DNA of 64,000 nt from JAVJSU01 sp040219275. Its GTDB lineage: Bacteria; Chloroflexota; Anaerolineae; Aggregatilineales; Phototrophicaceae. The translations under genes were made by a program, and so were the position numbers. How positions within the stretch are numbered: the stretch's first letter is position 1; each line of letters starts with the position of its first letter. Below the pieces are notes generated by a model. It saw only the letters and a list, made by a program, of their open reading frames with translations. It ran no database searches and was not told where the DNA came from. Shown piece by piece: positions 1-10,500 of the stretch. Where the stretch lies: assembly GCA_040219275.1 (NCBI GenBank), contig JAVJSU010000103.1, positions 1 to 64,000 of the forward strand, read 5' to 3'.

Positions 1-134
1 GCATTGACCGTTGTATCCGCGACACTGCCGCTCAGCACTTTACGATGCTCGCCGCAACGTAGGACAACTGCCCAGCCACCGATCCGTGTCTGTGTCTGAC
101 ACGAACCATCTGTGTAGAGTGTAATTTCGTTCAT
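1..134 (-). CDS. rnhA: Ribonuclease HI, N-terminal part (cut by window edge)
   Basis: Only the first 44 codons are in the window; the gene reads leftwards from an ATG at 134 and leaves at base 1. An AGGTG ribosome site sits a few bases upstream of the ATG. The visible protein starts MNEITLYTDGSC and continues with IGGWAVVLR, which is the first beta-strand of the RNase H fold. The Asp of TDGS is the first of the four metal-binding acidic residues of the family; the others would lie outside the window. RNase HI removes RNA from RNA-DNA hybrids in the cytoplasm. The family assignment rests on a short stretch but the motif is characteristic. Confidence 0.75.
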   Translation of the reverse strand, partial: MNEITLYTDGSCQTQTRIGGWAVVLRCGEHRKVLSGSVADTTVN

Positions 135-173
135 ATCACACCTCGCGTAATTATTTTCGTAATGTTAAAAGGT

Positions 174-212
174 AAAAAAACGCACCTCACAATCCGTAGA
201 TCATGAAGTGCG
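174..212 (-). terminator. Rho-independent terminator, minus strand
   Basis: On the minus strand CGCACTTC and GAGGTGCG form an 8-bp stem (one G-U pair) around a 16-nt loop, followed at once by seven T. It lies between the rnhA start and the short reading frame ending at 201, so something transcribed leftwards ended here, upstream of rnhA. Confidence 0.6.
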
Positions 213-395
213 AGAATGGTCAGAAAAGTTGTATTGCATACCGCCCGATGTGTGCTGAACAAGTGTATCTGTGACATACACCGATTCGTATTTCACGCGC
301 CTAGATGCGCCCCGGATTCGCATCAGCGAATACCTCGAGACGTTGGCTTTTCCAGTCTGAATGGTTCTGTGAACCCAGTCACATTCCATCAGCAT
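201..395 (-). pseudogene. Possible 3' remnant of an unidentified gene
   Basis: A 64-codon minus-strand frame ends with TGA inside the loop of the terminator at 174-212. The product looks protein-like (for example the run VKYESVYVTDTLVQH) but I do not recognise it. It cannot be extended: TAG at 405-407 lies just upstream of its ATG, and the IS element begins at 464. The adjoining terminator suggests it was once the end of a longer gene that has decayed or been broken. The rest of 135-463 holds no convincing gene; a weak inverted repeat lies around 412-456. Confidence 0.25.
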
Positions 396-463
396 CCACG
401 ACGGCTAGCACCACCCAATAACGGATCTCGACCCGCATTATTTGGGGGCGGGGATGGCAGTGC

Positions 464-488
464 TGTATAGAGTATTGAGGAAAACTCC
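464..488 (+). repeat. Left terminal inverted repeat of the IS element
   Basis: TGTA followed by TAGAGTATTGAGGAAAACTC and a final C. The 21 bp from 468 on are the perfect reverse complement of 1897-1917; the outer TGTA has two extra bases compared with the right end. Confidence 0.85.
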
Positions 489-562
489 CGAGGTAGCTTT
501 CTCACATCGTAACCTCGTAGAATAACCACTTTCAAACCTTAGTTTTGCTTTGGAGGTGTGCC

Positions 563-1702
563 ATGGAAAGTGAATGGGAGTTAGATCGAGTCCGTCTGTA
601 TCAGATGCGGCGTCAACATTCAGAATGGACATTGCAGCAGCTCGCAGATGCGGTTGGACATTGCTTGAGTTGGGTTAAGAAGTGGCTGAAACGCTTCCGT
701 GAAGCTGAACAGACTTCATTGGAGATGTTCAAAAGTCGCTCACGTGCGCCGCGACAACGTCCGCGTGAGGTGGTGCGGGTTGTGCGAGATGCCATTCTCA
801 GCCTTCGTGATGGCTTGAAGGAACGTTATGGTCGTGTTGTCGGTCCCAAAACTATCCTCTATCATCTGCACCGTGATCCCGTGCTCCAACAACAAGGACT
901 TTATGTTCCCCGCTCAACACGCACGATCTGGCAGGTTTTGAAGGAGGGTGGGCGTATTCCAACACGAGTGGGCTACCATCATCCTATCGAGCGTCCGGCT
1001 CCTATGCAACATTGGGAAATGGATTTCGGGCAAATAAGCAATGCCATCGAATTCCTCACGGTTGTAGACCGAGGCACCTCGATCTTGGTCGATACCCAAA
1101 CCCAAACCCATTTCGATAGCGAAAGCGCGTTGCTAGCTGTCACCAGTCTCTTCATTCGTAATGGGCTGCCTCAGAAACTGCGATTCGACAACGATCCACG
1201 CTTTGTTGGCAACTGGCTTGCAGACCGCTTCCCATCCCCTTTGATGCAGTTTCTGCTGTGTCTGGGTGTTGAACCTGATCTCGTCGAACCCGGAAAACCC
1301 CAACATAAGCCTTTTGCAGAACGCTCGGTTCGAACATTGAAGTATGAAAGTCTTTACTTAGATCGACCGGGAAACTGGATTGAAGCAGGTGAATTTCTCG
1401 ACCTTTATCGTCATTTCTACAATCACGAACGTGCCAACCAGTCGCTGGCCTGCGGCAATCGTCCGCCCTATGAAGCGTTCCCACAATTGCCAGAATTATC
1501 TCATATTCCGCAGACCATTGATCCTGATCGGTGGTTACAACACTACCATAACCAGATTTTTCGGCGACGTGCTGACCAGAGTGGTCGTGTAACGGTTGGA
1601 CACGAGGTCTACCTTGTTGGCAATCGATATGCTCGACAACGTGTGGCGTTCTGCTCAATGCCCACCAACGAGTTTTTCAGCTATTGGTTGGTGGGACCTT
1701 GA
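563..1702 (+). CDS. IS481-like DDE transposase, probably frameshifted at the C-terminus
   Basis: Translation starts at ATG 563 after GGAGGTG at 552-558. Residues about 10-60 form a helix-turn-helix; the integrase core follows with the acidic triad: Asp in HWEMDFGQI, Asp in RFDNDPRF and Glu in PFAERSVR about 38 residues later. The frame stops at 1702, but the -1 frame stays open to TAG at 1807-1809 and reads like the missing C-terminal tail (LVGGTLIVEHEIRGL, then HPIPFEDYLKHI). A -1 shift between roughly 1645 and 1675 would join them. It may be a mutation, a sequencing error, or less likely a programmed frameshift (GTTTTTC occurs at 1671-1677). Activity is therefore doubtful. Confidence 0.8.
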   Translation: MESEWELDRVRLYQMRRQHSEWTLQQLADAVGHCLSWVKKWLKRFREAEQTSLEMFKSRSRAPRQRPREVVRVVRDAILSLRDGLKERYGRVVGPKTILYHLHRDPVLQQQGLYVPRSTRTIWQVLKEGGRIPTRVGYHHPIERPAPMQHWEMDFGQISNAIEFLTVVDRGTSILVDTQTQTHFDSESALLAVTSLFIRNGLPQKLRFDNDPRFVGNWLADRFPSPLMQFLLCLGVEPDLVEPGKPQHKPFAERSVRTLKYESLYLDRPGNWIEAGEFLDLYRHFYNHERANQSLACGNRPPYEAFPQLPELSHIPQTIDPDRWLQHYHNQIFRRRADQSGRVTVGHEVYLVGNRYARQRVAFCSMPTNEFFSYWLVGP

Positions 1703-1896
1703 TTGTAGAGCACGAAATTCGAGGATTGGTCGGTCATCCAATACCGTTCGAAGATTATCTCAAGCACATACTTGAACAAACCCGCAGGTCTCGCGAGAGC
1801 AGCCAGTAGGTATTCTCACCTTATCTGACTCCTTACTTCAGACCGAGTATAGTCAACTCACGCCGCCACCGGCTACGATGTTAGTAAACCAATTCT

Positions 1897-1919
1897 GGAG
1901 TTTTCCTCAATACTCTACA
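1897..1919 (-). repeat. Right terminal inverted repeat of the IS element
   Basis: Reverse complement of the left end, reading TGTAGAGTATTGAGGAAAAC inward from 1919. It is followed by CAGTGC at 1920-1925, the second copy of the target duplication. Confidence 0.85.
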
Positions 1920-1978
1920 CAGTGCGGATCAGAGCGATCATCTCTAGGAGACCGTCGGAGCACAATGGCTCCGGGAAA

Positions 1979-2310
1979 ACTTACGATGCGCCCTTTCGAG
2001 CTAACACGGCCTGGTTAACGGTTCATCCGTCTGATCGGATAACTCCAGCTCTGCATTTGTTAAAGTGCCTTTCTGCACAGGTCATACCACGGCGGGGTTC
2101 CCCACTGCTCACCCTCCGGGCGGCACGGGTTTGCTATGAGAGAAACGGCGCTAGCCAGAAGCAAACCCGTAGCCGTGCCTGCTTGCAGGTATGAGGCAGT
2201 GGGGTGGCGTGGTACTGTGCAATGAGAAAGGCACGCAAATGCCAGAGAAAGGGATCGAGCAGATGGAACTGGTTAAAAGAGTGGGCGAAATGTAGCGCAG
2301 ATTTACTCAA
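1979..2310. repeat. Long imperfect foldback (inverted repeat, arms about 155 nt)
   Basis: The left arm (about 1979-2135) pairs with the right arm (about 2157-2310) around a short centre near 2145. Matched blocks in order include GTGCCTTTCT/AGAAAGGCAC, GCACAG/CTGTGC, ACCACG/CGTGGT, CCCCACTGC/GCAGTGGGG and CGGGTTTGC/GCAAACCCG; outward, CTCTG and ATTTG blocks, TCTG and TTTCG also match. It lies between the IS element and the 3' end of the kinase gene. It could be a nonautonomous mobile element, two diverged inverted copies of one repeat, or a structured RNA/terminator. I see no coding sequence in 1926-2364 that I would support. Confidence 0.7.
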
Positions 2311-2364
2311 CTGCCGTTCGAGATAGCGGATTCAAGCCGATATGGAACTCCCAAATCAGCCACT

Positions 2365-5300
2365 TTACACCCATTCCCAATGATTACAAATATCAATAAT
2401 GTCATCGGCAATTTGTGATAGAAATTCTATGGAGAGGATAGTCGGTGAAAATAGGCTTTCAGTATTAATGAAATTCAGCACGTCTTGTCTTGAATCAGAG
2501 CGCAGTTCTGACAATGTCGTTAGCAGATATTCATGAATCTGGGACTTAAATTCTGGTTTCTGAACTTCCAATAACGGAAATAAAGTGGCCAGTAAATCTG
2601 CCCTATCATGAAGACTTGCCTTTTTATGGATAGCGTTCCATGCCTGCTCCAATAGATCAAATGGTAGATAGGGTGCCAAGTCACGCACAACTTTGGCGAA
2701 ATTGTACTCATCCATATTATTAATTGTTATTTGCAACGCTTTTGATAAAATATGTGATTTATTTGGTTCGGGAAAATGTTCCGCAAATTCAAGCAGAATC
2801 CTAACATGATCTATATCAGGCAAAGTCGACGCGCAACGTACTGCTCGAAGCATATGTCTACCAATCAGACATGGTGCTAGCCCAATCAAAAAATGCGTCT
2901 TGTATTCATCTTTTAATCTAAAAGTATAATCTAGACATTTCACTATTACTTGATGACGCTTGTTATCGGGTAGAAATGGTATCAACCTTATCAAGGTCTC
3001 ATTAAACACGAACTCATTTCCTATTTCACGAGCCAATGCTACAATTTCATTAATAGTAGATTTCAGTTGCCCTGCTGGTAAATATCTAACTTCACGGGTA
3101 AGACTACGAACCCGGAATTTAGGATCATCAATTTGCCACGCCAACTGAATGACTTCATCAACTAGAGATTGTTGTTTTAACTCTGGTAAATTTGACAAAA
3201 TGAATGAAAGATTTTTATATCGCTCGTTAACGTTTTCGTCGGTTCGTGCTATTTGAAGAGCCTCATCGAACACCGTGGTATTTTGAGATTCTGGGAGATG
3301 TTCAGCTATTTTTGTCAATATCTCCGCAGAAAAGCGTTGTAGTGAGGCTACATACATTTTATCTTCACTCATGTCGATGTTACGGGCTAATTGAAGTGCC
3401 TCATTTAGTACCGACTGTGCCTGTTCATTTCTTAAATATGGTACGATTGAAATGAGGTTCCATGCATGAGTATATTGGATAGGTAAAGAGGAAGAATCAT
3501 TATGCTTACCGGAAAATTTGAGAGCTTTATTAATCAAGACCGGCGGGCGCAAATCTGTTTTTGACAAGTAGGTTATGAGGATTTTGAGACCCTTATCCAT
3601 AATGTCGGAGTCAACGTCAAACTGTACCAGTGCTTCATTTATCACATTTAGCTGTTGGTCTTCGGGTAGACACCATGCCAACCCCAGTAACGTTCCAGCA
3701 ATATTGAAACCATCCCCAAATTCTGGCGGACGGTTTAAGACTTGACTCAGTAAATCTCCTTTTTTCTGGTAATGTTTCCCTTGCAGATAAGGAAACAGTT
3801 CGTATACAAAGGCATCCATTTGTGAGTGATCATCAACATCGCTCTCCAGGCTGAATATTTCATCAATAATCCCTTCATGTCGTTTTTCCGGTAGAAGCGG
3901 AAGCAACTTGAGTATGTGAGTAATGCGATGTAAAGGATCTGCATAAGTTCGAGTAAGTTGGAGATATTCATCGAGAATTATGTGTCGTCGGAACTCTGGT
4001 AGAAGCGGAAGTAATTTGATCAATAATTCAATACGTTCATCTGAATCAGCAATAATATTTGTTATCTCAAATGCCTCATCAAGGACGATATCTTTCTCAG
4101 GATCAGACATAAAGGGAATTATTTCAATACTCGACTCTAAACGTTGGTTAATATTAATAAAGTCGCGCGCTATTTGTAGGGCAGTCTGAACCACATTAAT
4201 ACGTTCATCGTCTGATAGATAAGGTAGCACAAGGCTCAATGTATCGTGATGGTAATATTTACCCCAAGTTCGGATATACCTTTCATTACGTGGAGACTTA
4301 TATTTATCAAGAGCCAATTGGAGTGCTGTATCAATGACTTCTAGCCTTTTTTCCTCCGGTAAGTGCTGTGCAACAGTAACAAGAAGTTGAATTTTCCCAT
4401 TCTTAATCGCATTCACTTGTATCTTATTGAGCAAAATTTGTTGTTCGGCTTCTGAAAGATAAGAAGTCAGACCACCTAGAATTTCAGATATTTTGGAATG
4501 ATCTACATAACTTTCTTTCAAATTTGGAAATATCTTGGCTAAAACATTAATGAGATCATGGCGAGGGCTACCGGGTCTACCCAACCCCAAGCCCAATCGA
4601 AACGGGCTGTTGTGGAATAGCAAATCGATTGTTTGTTTTACGGAAATAGTACGGAAATCATTAGGAAGATTGATTGCAATCAATAAGATGATGTCTTTAT
4701 TCAATCCCTCAAATTTTCGTTCGTTTAACACATTCCATATTTCTGCCAAAGTCTCAGATGGTACCCGAGGTGCCAATATACCCATATATATATCATTAAT
4801 TGTTTCATCGAAAATGCCTTTTAATATCTCCGTCCTTAGCATTTCAAGTATAAGAGGTTGCTCCCTACAAGTAGTTAACAGACGCAGAAAGTATTCTGGT
4901 CGTGGTTCAACTAGAGAAGGAGGTATTCGTGAAATTACATCCAAAGTTCGCTCTGTAGACCATATTTCAAACTTGTAGGCAAGCGCTATGTCTTCTGGGG
5001 AATAACTTTGGGAAATACTATTGATACTTGATTGAATCGATACACATCGTACACATTCAGCCAGCGTGTCCGGCGGGCTACCTGCGTTAATTTCTTCAAC
5101 AGTACGTCGTTCTGCATATCGCCAGTAAGCGTCAAGATCGCTTAAATAACTGTCATATAACCAATTATCGGATTGAACGCGTGCGTGCATCCAATCATGA
5201 TTCGCAAACAGCACACGGATCTGCGCGTAATCATCAATCGCTTCAAGATGATAGACAAGGTGATCGTACAAATAGCCGTCATCAGGTGCGGTATGCCAGC

Positions 5301-7305
5301 CATCGCCAGTCTGCGTGGCGCGATACGCCGCAAGCATCGCTTCATGCGTATTTTCCGTGTCACTGCCCAGTTGTTCACGAATATATTGCCGCAACAGGTC
5401 ATGTAAGTTGTAACTTCGCTGTTCTCCGCCGTGTACCGTGATAAGCGCGCGATTTGCTAAATCACTCAGCACACGGGTGGTTTCTTTCGAGCGTAGTCGC
5501 CCAACCTGTTCCCATAAGCGAGCAATGGCGACTTCAGGGATTGCCTCATCCTCAGGGAATATTCCCAGCGCGAAATACATCTTTTGTACACGCTCACGCA
5601 GATCGTTTATGCTGATTTGCAAACATACAAAGACACTATCTTCAGCACGATCCGCATCCCATTCGGCATCCAGATCGCGCAGTTCAAAAGCCTGCTGATA
5701 TTCAACGCTCCATTCATCAACAGTTAGATCACGCAAACGTCCGCCAGCAAGTTTCATCGCCAGCGGTAGCCGTCCCAATTGATTGACGATCTGCGCTTTT
5801 TGTGCGTATTCGGCATCAGCTAGTCCATCACCTGCCCATTTATCAAGCAAGTCTATAGCTTCGGCTTCTTCCATTGTCTCCATAGGATGAATGAAAGCAC
5901 CCAGATCATGGGCAATGCGCGCATTACGTGTCGTGATGAATAGCTGATTCTGCTCTGGCAACACGTTAAAATTCTGAGCATGTTCAGTTTCCCAAACATC
6001 ATCCAATATCAACAGACACTTTCGATCTTTTAGCGCCTCCGCAAGACTGCTTTTGAGTTGATCCAGCGACGGAGCTTTCTGCTCGATCATTCCGCCCAGC
6101 TCAGTAATCCATGCGCGCAACTGGGGGACGAAGTCAGGCTCTTGACCTAACGTTGCCCATAAAATGCCATTCGCAAATTTATCTTGAATTGCCTGATCGT
6201 CACATAATGCACGCGCTATGGTCGTCTTACCGATTCCACCCATGCCGTGTAGGGCAAACGGACGTTGTTCGGAAAGTAATAGGTCGACAATCGTCTCGTA
6301 GAGATCGGTACGGGGTACATAATGTGGTGGCAGTTGCTGTTGACGATAAAAATCGCGACGGTGCAGATAATGATAGGCGGTATCCTCTGTATTGTCGGAT
6401 GTTTCGGTCTCATCAACGCTTTCTTCCCAATCGGGAAAGGTGTAGTTCACCTGCGATGCAGATCGAATGGCTTCTTTTAGCGCCTGTGCCAATTCACCCG
6501 CTGATTGATAACGAGAATCCGGATCTTTTTCTAGCCCTTTAAGGATGACCTCTTCCACCTCAAACGGAATGTCGGGATTTTTATTCATAGGTGGCGGCGG
6601 CGCTTCATGTAAATGCATTTGAATCAGCTTGACTAATTCATTTGATTTAAACGGAACCTCTCCAACCAGCATTTCATACAGTATAACGGCAACGGCGTAA
6701 ATGTCACTCCGATGATCGGCGTTCTCTTGAATTTGCTCCGGGGCAATATATGCCAAAGTGCCAACGATGCCACCACTGAGACTCAAATCACTGGGCTGTG
6801 TCATCAACCGTGCAAGCCCAAAATCGGTAAGTAGCACATTTTTGCGGCTACTCCCATCAAATAAGACATTGTCTGGCTTAATATCCCGATGGATCACGTT
6901 TTGAGCGTGTGCATAATCAAGTGCGTCAGCGATTTGCTCAATTAATCGAAGCGTTTCATCGAGGGGCAGTGGCGCGTTTTGAAGATACGCTTTGAGCGTT
7001 CCCGTTTCCATCAATGGCATCGCGAAAAAATACAGATCACCCTCTTCGCCATAGTCCGATAAATTCAGGATGTGACTGTGTCTGAACTGAGACACGACTT
7101 TAACTTCGCGTTTAAAGCGTTGAAGGCTATGTTCTGAATTTTCATCTGAAGGCAATAGGCGGAATACCTTTAGGGCGATTTCAGTCTGAATGTTTTTATC
7201 GAATGCGCGATAAACACTTCCTTGACCACCTCTGCCAATGATTTCAATGACTTCATAACGGTTGGCTAAAGTTTTACCAATGAGATTATGTTCAGGTTGA
7301 GGCAT
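2365..7305 (-). CDS. Ser/Thr protein kinase fused to STAND/NB-ARC ATPase and helical repeats
   Basis: A 1646-residue protein. Residues 17-275 are a Hanks-type kinase with glycine loop GRGGQGSV (24-31), Lys46, HRD 139-141, DFG 161-163 and an APEQ segment, so it should be active. Residues about 330-640 are an NB-ARC/STAND ATPase: P-loop GMGGIGKTT (about 355-363), Walker B LLILDDVW (about 428-435), a sensor-like TTRNARI and a GRLPLAMKLAG motif. A winged-helix-like segment follows, and roughly the last 900 residues are tandem helical repeats of about 35-45 residues with recurring 'LP...R..+.+AL..A' units. No membrane segment is evident, so it is likely cytosolic. STAND proteins sense a ligand through their repeats, oligomerise and switch on an effector; here the effector would be the kinase. 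The ligand is unknown. Confidence 0.88.
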   Translation of the reverse strand: MPQPEHNLIGKTLANRYEVIEIIGRGGQGSVYRAFDKNIQTEIALKVFRLLPSDENSEHSLQRFKREVKVVSQFRHSHILNLSDYGEEGDLYFFAMPLMETGTLKAYLQNAPLPLDETLRLIEQIADALDYAHAQNVIHRDIKPDNVLFDGSSRKNVLLTDFGLARLMTQPSDLSLSGGIVGTLAYIAPEQIQENADHRSDIYAVAVILYEMLVGEVPFKSNELVKLIQMHLHEAPPPPMNKNPDIPFEVEEVILKGLEKDPDSRYQSAGELAQALKEAIRSASQVNYTFPDWEESVDETETSDNTEDTAYHYLHRRDFYRQQQLPPHYVPRTDLYETIVDLLLSEQRPFALHGMGGIGKTTIARALCDDQAIQDKFANGILWATLGQEPDFVPQLRAWITELGGMIEQKAPSLDQLKSSLAEALKDRKCLLILDDVWETEHAQNFNVLPEQNQLFITTRNARIAHDLGAFIHPMETMEEAEAIDLLDKWAGDGLADAEYAQKAQIVNQLGRLPLAMKLAGGRLRDLTVDEWSVEYQQAFELRDLDAEWDADRAEDSVFVCLQISINDLRERVQKMYFALGIFPEDEAIPEVAIARLWEQVGRLRSKETTRVLSDLANRALITVHGGEQRSYNLHDLLRQYIREQLGSDTENTHEAMLAAYRATQTGDGWHTAPDDGYLYDHLVYHLEAIDDYAQIRVLFANHDWMHARVQSDNWLYDSYLSDLDAYWRYAERRTVEEINAGSPPDTLAECVRCVSIQSSINSISQSYSPEDIALAYKFEIWSTERTLDVISRIPPSLVEPRPEYFLRLLTTCREQPLILEMLRTEILKGIFDETINDIYMGILAPRVPSETLAEIWNVLNERKFEGLNKDIILLIAINLPNDFRTISVKQTIDLLFHNSPFRLGLGLGRPGSPRHDLINVLAKIFPNLKESYVDHSKISEILGGLTSYLSEAEQQILLNKIQVNAIKNGKIQLLVTVAQHLPEEKRLEVIDTALQLALDKYKSPRNERYIRTWGKYYHHDTLSLVLPYLSDDERINVVQTALQIARDFININQRLESSIEIIPFMSDPEKDIVLDEAFEITNIIADSDERIELLIKLLPLLPEFRRHIILDEYLQLTRTYADPLHRITHILKLLPLLPEKRHEGIIDEIFSLESDVDDHSQMDAFVYELFPYLQGKHYQKKGDLLSQVLNRPPEFGDGFNIAGTLLGLAWCLPEDQQLNVINEALVQFDVDSDIMDKGLKILITYLSKTDLRPPVLINKALKFSGKHNDSSSLPIQYTHAWNLISIVPYLRNEQAQSVLNEALQLARNIDMSEDKMYVASLQRFSAEILTKIAEHLPESQNTTVFDEALQIARTDENVNERYKNLSFILSNLPELKQQSLVDEVIQLAWQIDDPKFRVRSLTREVRYLPAGQLKSTINEIVALAREIGNEFVFNETLIRLIPFLPDNKRHQVIVKCLDYTFRLKDEYKTHFLIGLAPCLIGRHMLRAVRCASTLPDIDHVRILLEFAEHFPEPNKSHILSKALQITINNMDEYNFAKVVRDLAPYLPFDLLEQAWNAIHKKASLHDRADLLATLFPLLEVQKPEFKSQIHEYLLTTLSELRSDSRQDVLNFINTESLFSPTILSIEFLSQIADDIIDICNHWEWV

Positions 7306-7527
7306 ATTTTAACGATCCAGACTATGACTACTACTGTCAACTATAAATTATATTTTGCTGAACCGCCATTTATGTGAATAGTTAATGTCTGATATTAGTG
7401 AAAACGACACCCTACAGGCTTATCACCCGGACAATCAAAAATATAACTAAACTACATATGTATAAAGTATCGTAGTGTGAAAACGTTCTATGCAAGCAAC
7501 GTCAAAACAGATGGAAACGGGATTAGT

Positions 7528-10500
7528 TTATAAACTCTCATTTTGAAATGGGTGCACCAAATTTGCAATCACATTCGTGACTGCCCCTTCTCGTTGGAGT
7601 TTGCCGCGCACGGTGAGGATGCCACCTGCACGGACGACCTGCCGGAACTCCGAATAGACCGATGGGCGTACAATCACGTTGATGAAACCGAACTCGTCTT
7701 CCAGCGTGAGAAATCGGAAGCCTTTCGCCGTGTGTGGGGCTTGATGCACAACCAGCAACCCCGTCGTAGTAACTTGAATGCCATCGGTTAAACGTTCAAG
7801 ATCGAGACTACTGGCAATGCGTCGCTTCCGGAGTGTCTCACGGTAAAACGTCAGCGGATGTTCACCTACCGTAACGCCTGTCATGCCCATTTCCATGACC
7901 GTGGTTTCCGCACGCGACAATTGCGGTAGGTCGATTATTTCGTCGTCATCGGCAAGCGAAAGGGGCTGATAGTGGATGTTGCCTAATCGCCATAATAACT
8001 CGCGGCGCGATTTCCCCCACTCATCCAATGCACCGGATTGGATCAAGTTTTCGACTAATCGGAGCGGTAAGCGCGTCCTTCTGCACAGATCATCCACATC
8101 CTTAAAAGACTTTTTATTTCGTGCATCCAGCAGAAGTTTCGCCGTTTCTTCACCGAATCCATGCACGTAGTTGATGCCTAATAGGATGGCATCACCTTCT
8201 AACGTACACAAGTAATCACTCTGCTGAATATGGACCGGAAGAACACTGATGTTGTGGCGCTTGGCATCATTGACCAACACCGCCGGTGACCAGAAGCCCA
8301 TCGGTTGGTTGTTGAGCAATGCCGTGAAAAATGCCTCCGGATAGTAACGCTTCAACCATGCGGATTGATAGACTAGCACAGCGAATGCCGCCGCATGACT
8401 CTTCGGGAAGGAGTAGCCACCGAATGCCTGCAACTTGCTGAAGACTTCTTCGGCTGTGTCTTGATCGACTCCGTTTTGCATCGCGCCCGCGACGAAATCT
8501 CCCCTGAATTCTGCAATCGCCAGATCAGCATCCTTCGCACCGAGCGCCCGCCGCAACAATTCGCCCTGTCCTGCGCTGAATCCCGCCAGATCACGCGCCA
8601 CTTTAAGCACCTGCTCCTGAAACAAAATCACACCGAGCGTTTCTTTAAGTGCAGGTTCGAGTTTCGGGTGAAAATAGCTGATTTCTTCCTGTCCAGAGCG
8701 TCGACGCAGGTAGGGATGCACCATATCGCCCTGCACCGGTCCGGGGCGGATAAGCGAGATCGAGACGATCAGATCGTTGAAGCAGGTTGGACGGAGACGC
8801 GGTTGTACCTGTGCCTGTGCGCGACTCTCAACCTGAAACATGCCTACGGTATCCGCCGAGGTAATCATCTCGTACACCGCCGGATCATCAAACGTCAGCG
8901 CATCGAGGTTGATGTATTCGCTTGTTGCTAGGTGAACAATCTTGACGGTATCGCTCAGCGCCGAGAGCATCCGCAGACCGAGTATGTCGATCTTGACCAG
9001 ACCCGCATCCTCTAAACCCTCTTTATCCCACTGCACGACATAGCGATCTTCCATCGTCGCGGGTTCAACGGGAATTCGAGAGGTCATTGGATCACCGGTG
9101 ATGACCATGCCACCGTTGTGGATGCCAAGATGACGCGGCAATCCGTCGAGTTGTTCGCACAGGTCGAGCCAATCTGCCCATGTTTGCGGCGTGATGCGCT
9201 GGTGCAGAAAATCCTGCAAGCCCGCGCTCTCCTGCACACTGCCCGCCCGGTAAACATCCACAGTTTTGGCGGCATGGTCGATAATCTCCGGTGGCAGTCC
9301 GAGCGTTTTGCCAACATCACGTAAGGCACTCCGCGCACGAAAAGTGACGAAAGTACACGCCATCGCCGCGTGCTCATGTCCCCAGCGCGAATAGATATAT
9401 TGGATGACTTCTTCCCGTCGGGCGGCATCAAAATCAATGTCGATATCTGGCACGACCTGCCGTTCATCCGAGAGAAAACGCTCAAAAACCAGATCATGCG
9501 CCAGTGGATTGACGGGCGAAATATTCAGCAGATACGCTACCAGCGAGTTCGCCGCTGATCCGCGTCCCTGACAGCGAATGCCGTGCTCACGCGAGAAGCG
9601 CACGATGTCCCACACGATCAGGAAATAACTCGACAAGCCGCTCCGGGCGATAATGTGTAGTTCGTGGGCAAGTTGATGATGAACCTCGGAGGCTTCCAGA
9701 CCGCGATGAGTTAGCCCACGTTCGCAGAGTTGAAGCAAGTAGGCATCGGCAGAAAGTTCATCCGGCGTGGGAAATATCGGCAGAGATTGCAAACCGTGAT
9801 GCAGGTCAAATGCACAGCGGTCGGCGATTTCGAGTGTATTTTCGAGCGCATGAGGCAAATCAGCGAACAACGAGCGCATTTCATCTGCTGACTTAAGAAA
9901 GTATTCCGAATTCAGGCGCAAATGCGAACACTCATCCAACGCCGCATTGTGACGGATGCCGATCAGCACATCTTGCAGGCGATGTCCGTCGCCGTGGGCA
10001 TAATGCACGTTATTGGTGGCGACAATTGGCAGATCAAGATGCTCCGCCAACGCGATCAGATGGGCATTCCGTTTGCCATCTTCCGACAACAAATGACACT
10101 GAAGTTCCATGTAGAAATTGTCCGCACCGAACCAATCACAATAATGCAACGCTGTGTCTAGCGCAGACCGTTTATCTCCGCGTAAAATCGCCTGAGAGAT
10201 CGCTCCATGACGACAGCCACTTAGCGCGATTAATCCATCTGTGTGATTTTCCAGCAAATGTTCAGGAAAACAGGCTTCTCCTTTCGGCGCATTGTGGCGA
10301 GCTTGCGTAATCAGCCAGCAGAGATTAGACCAGCCCCGCGCATCCTTGACCAGCAGAGTCAGATGTCCGCTATCCAGCGTCAATTCTGCACCGAAAACCG
10401 GATGAATCCCTGCGGATTTCGCGGCTTTTGAGAAGCGTACCGCACCGTACACCGCGTCGTGATCGGTCAATGCCAGCGCAGGCATGTGGAGTTCCGATAC

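Larger units (their letters stand above)
464..1919 (+). mobile_element. IS481-like insertion sequence
   Basis: The element begins TGTATAGAG and ends CTCTACA. Its terminal inverted repeats match over 21 bp (468-488 and 1897-1917). Just outside lie direct copies of CAGTGC (458-463 and 1920-1925), the expected 6-bp target duplication. It holds one rve-type (DDE) transposase gene. TG...CA ends, a single transposase gene and this duplication length fit the IS481 group; 1456 bp is somewhat long for that family. The duplication and repeats are still exact, suggesting recent insertion, although the transposase seems frameshifted near its end. Confidence 0.85.

Noticed and set aside
216..470. Plus-strand open frame of 84 codons left of the IS
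   Set aside because: Opposite the better minus-strand remnant, runs into the IS end, and has no start signal or recognisable domain.
1922..2194. Plus-strand open frame of 90 codons inside the foldback
   Set aside because: Composition is not protein-like, it has no ribosome site, and it lies within the inverted-repeat arms, which explain the sequence better.
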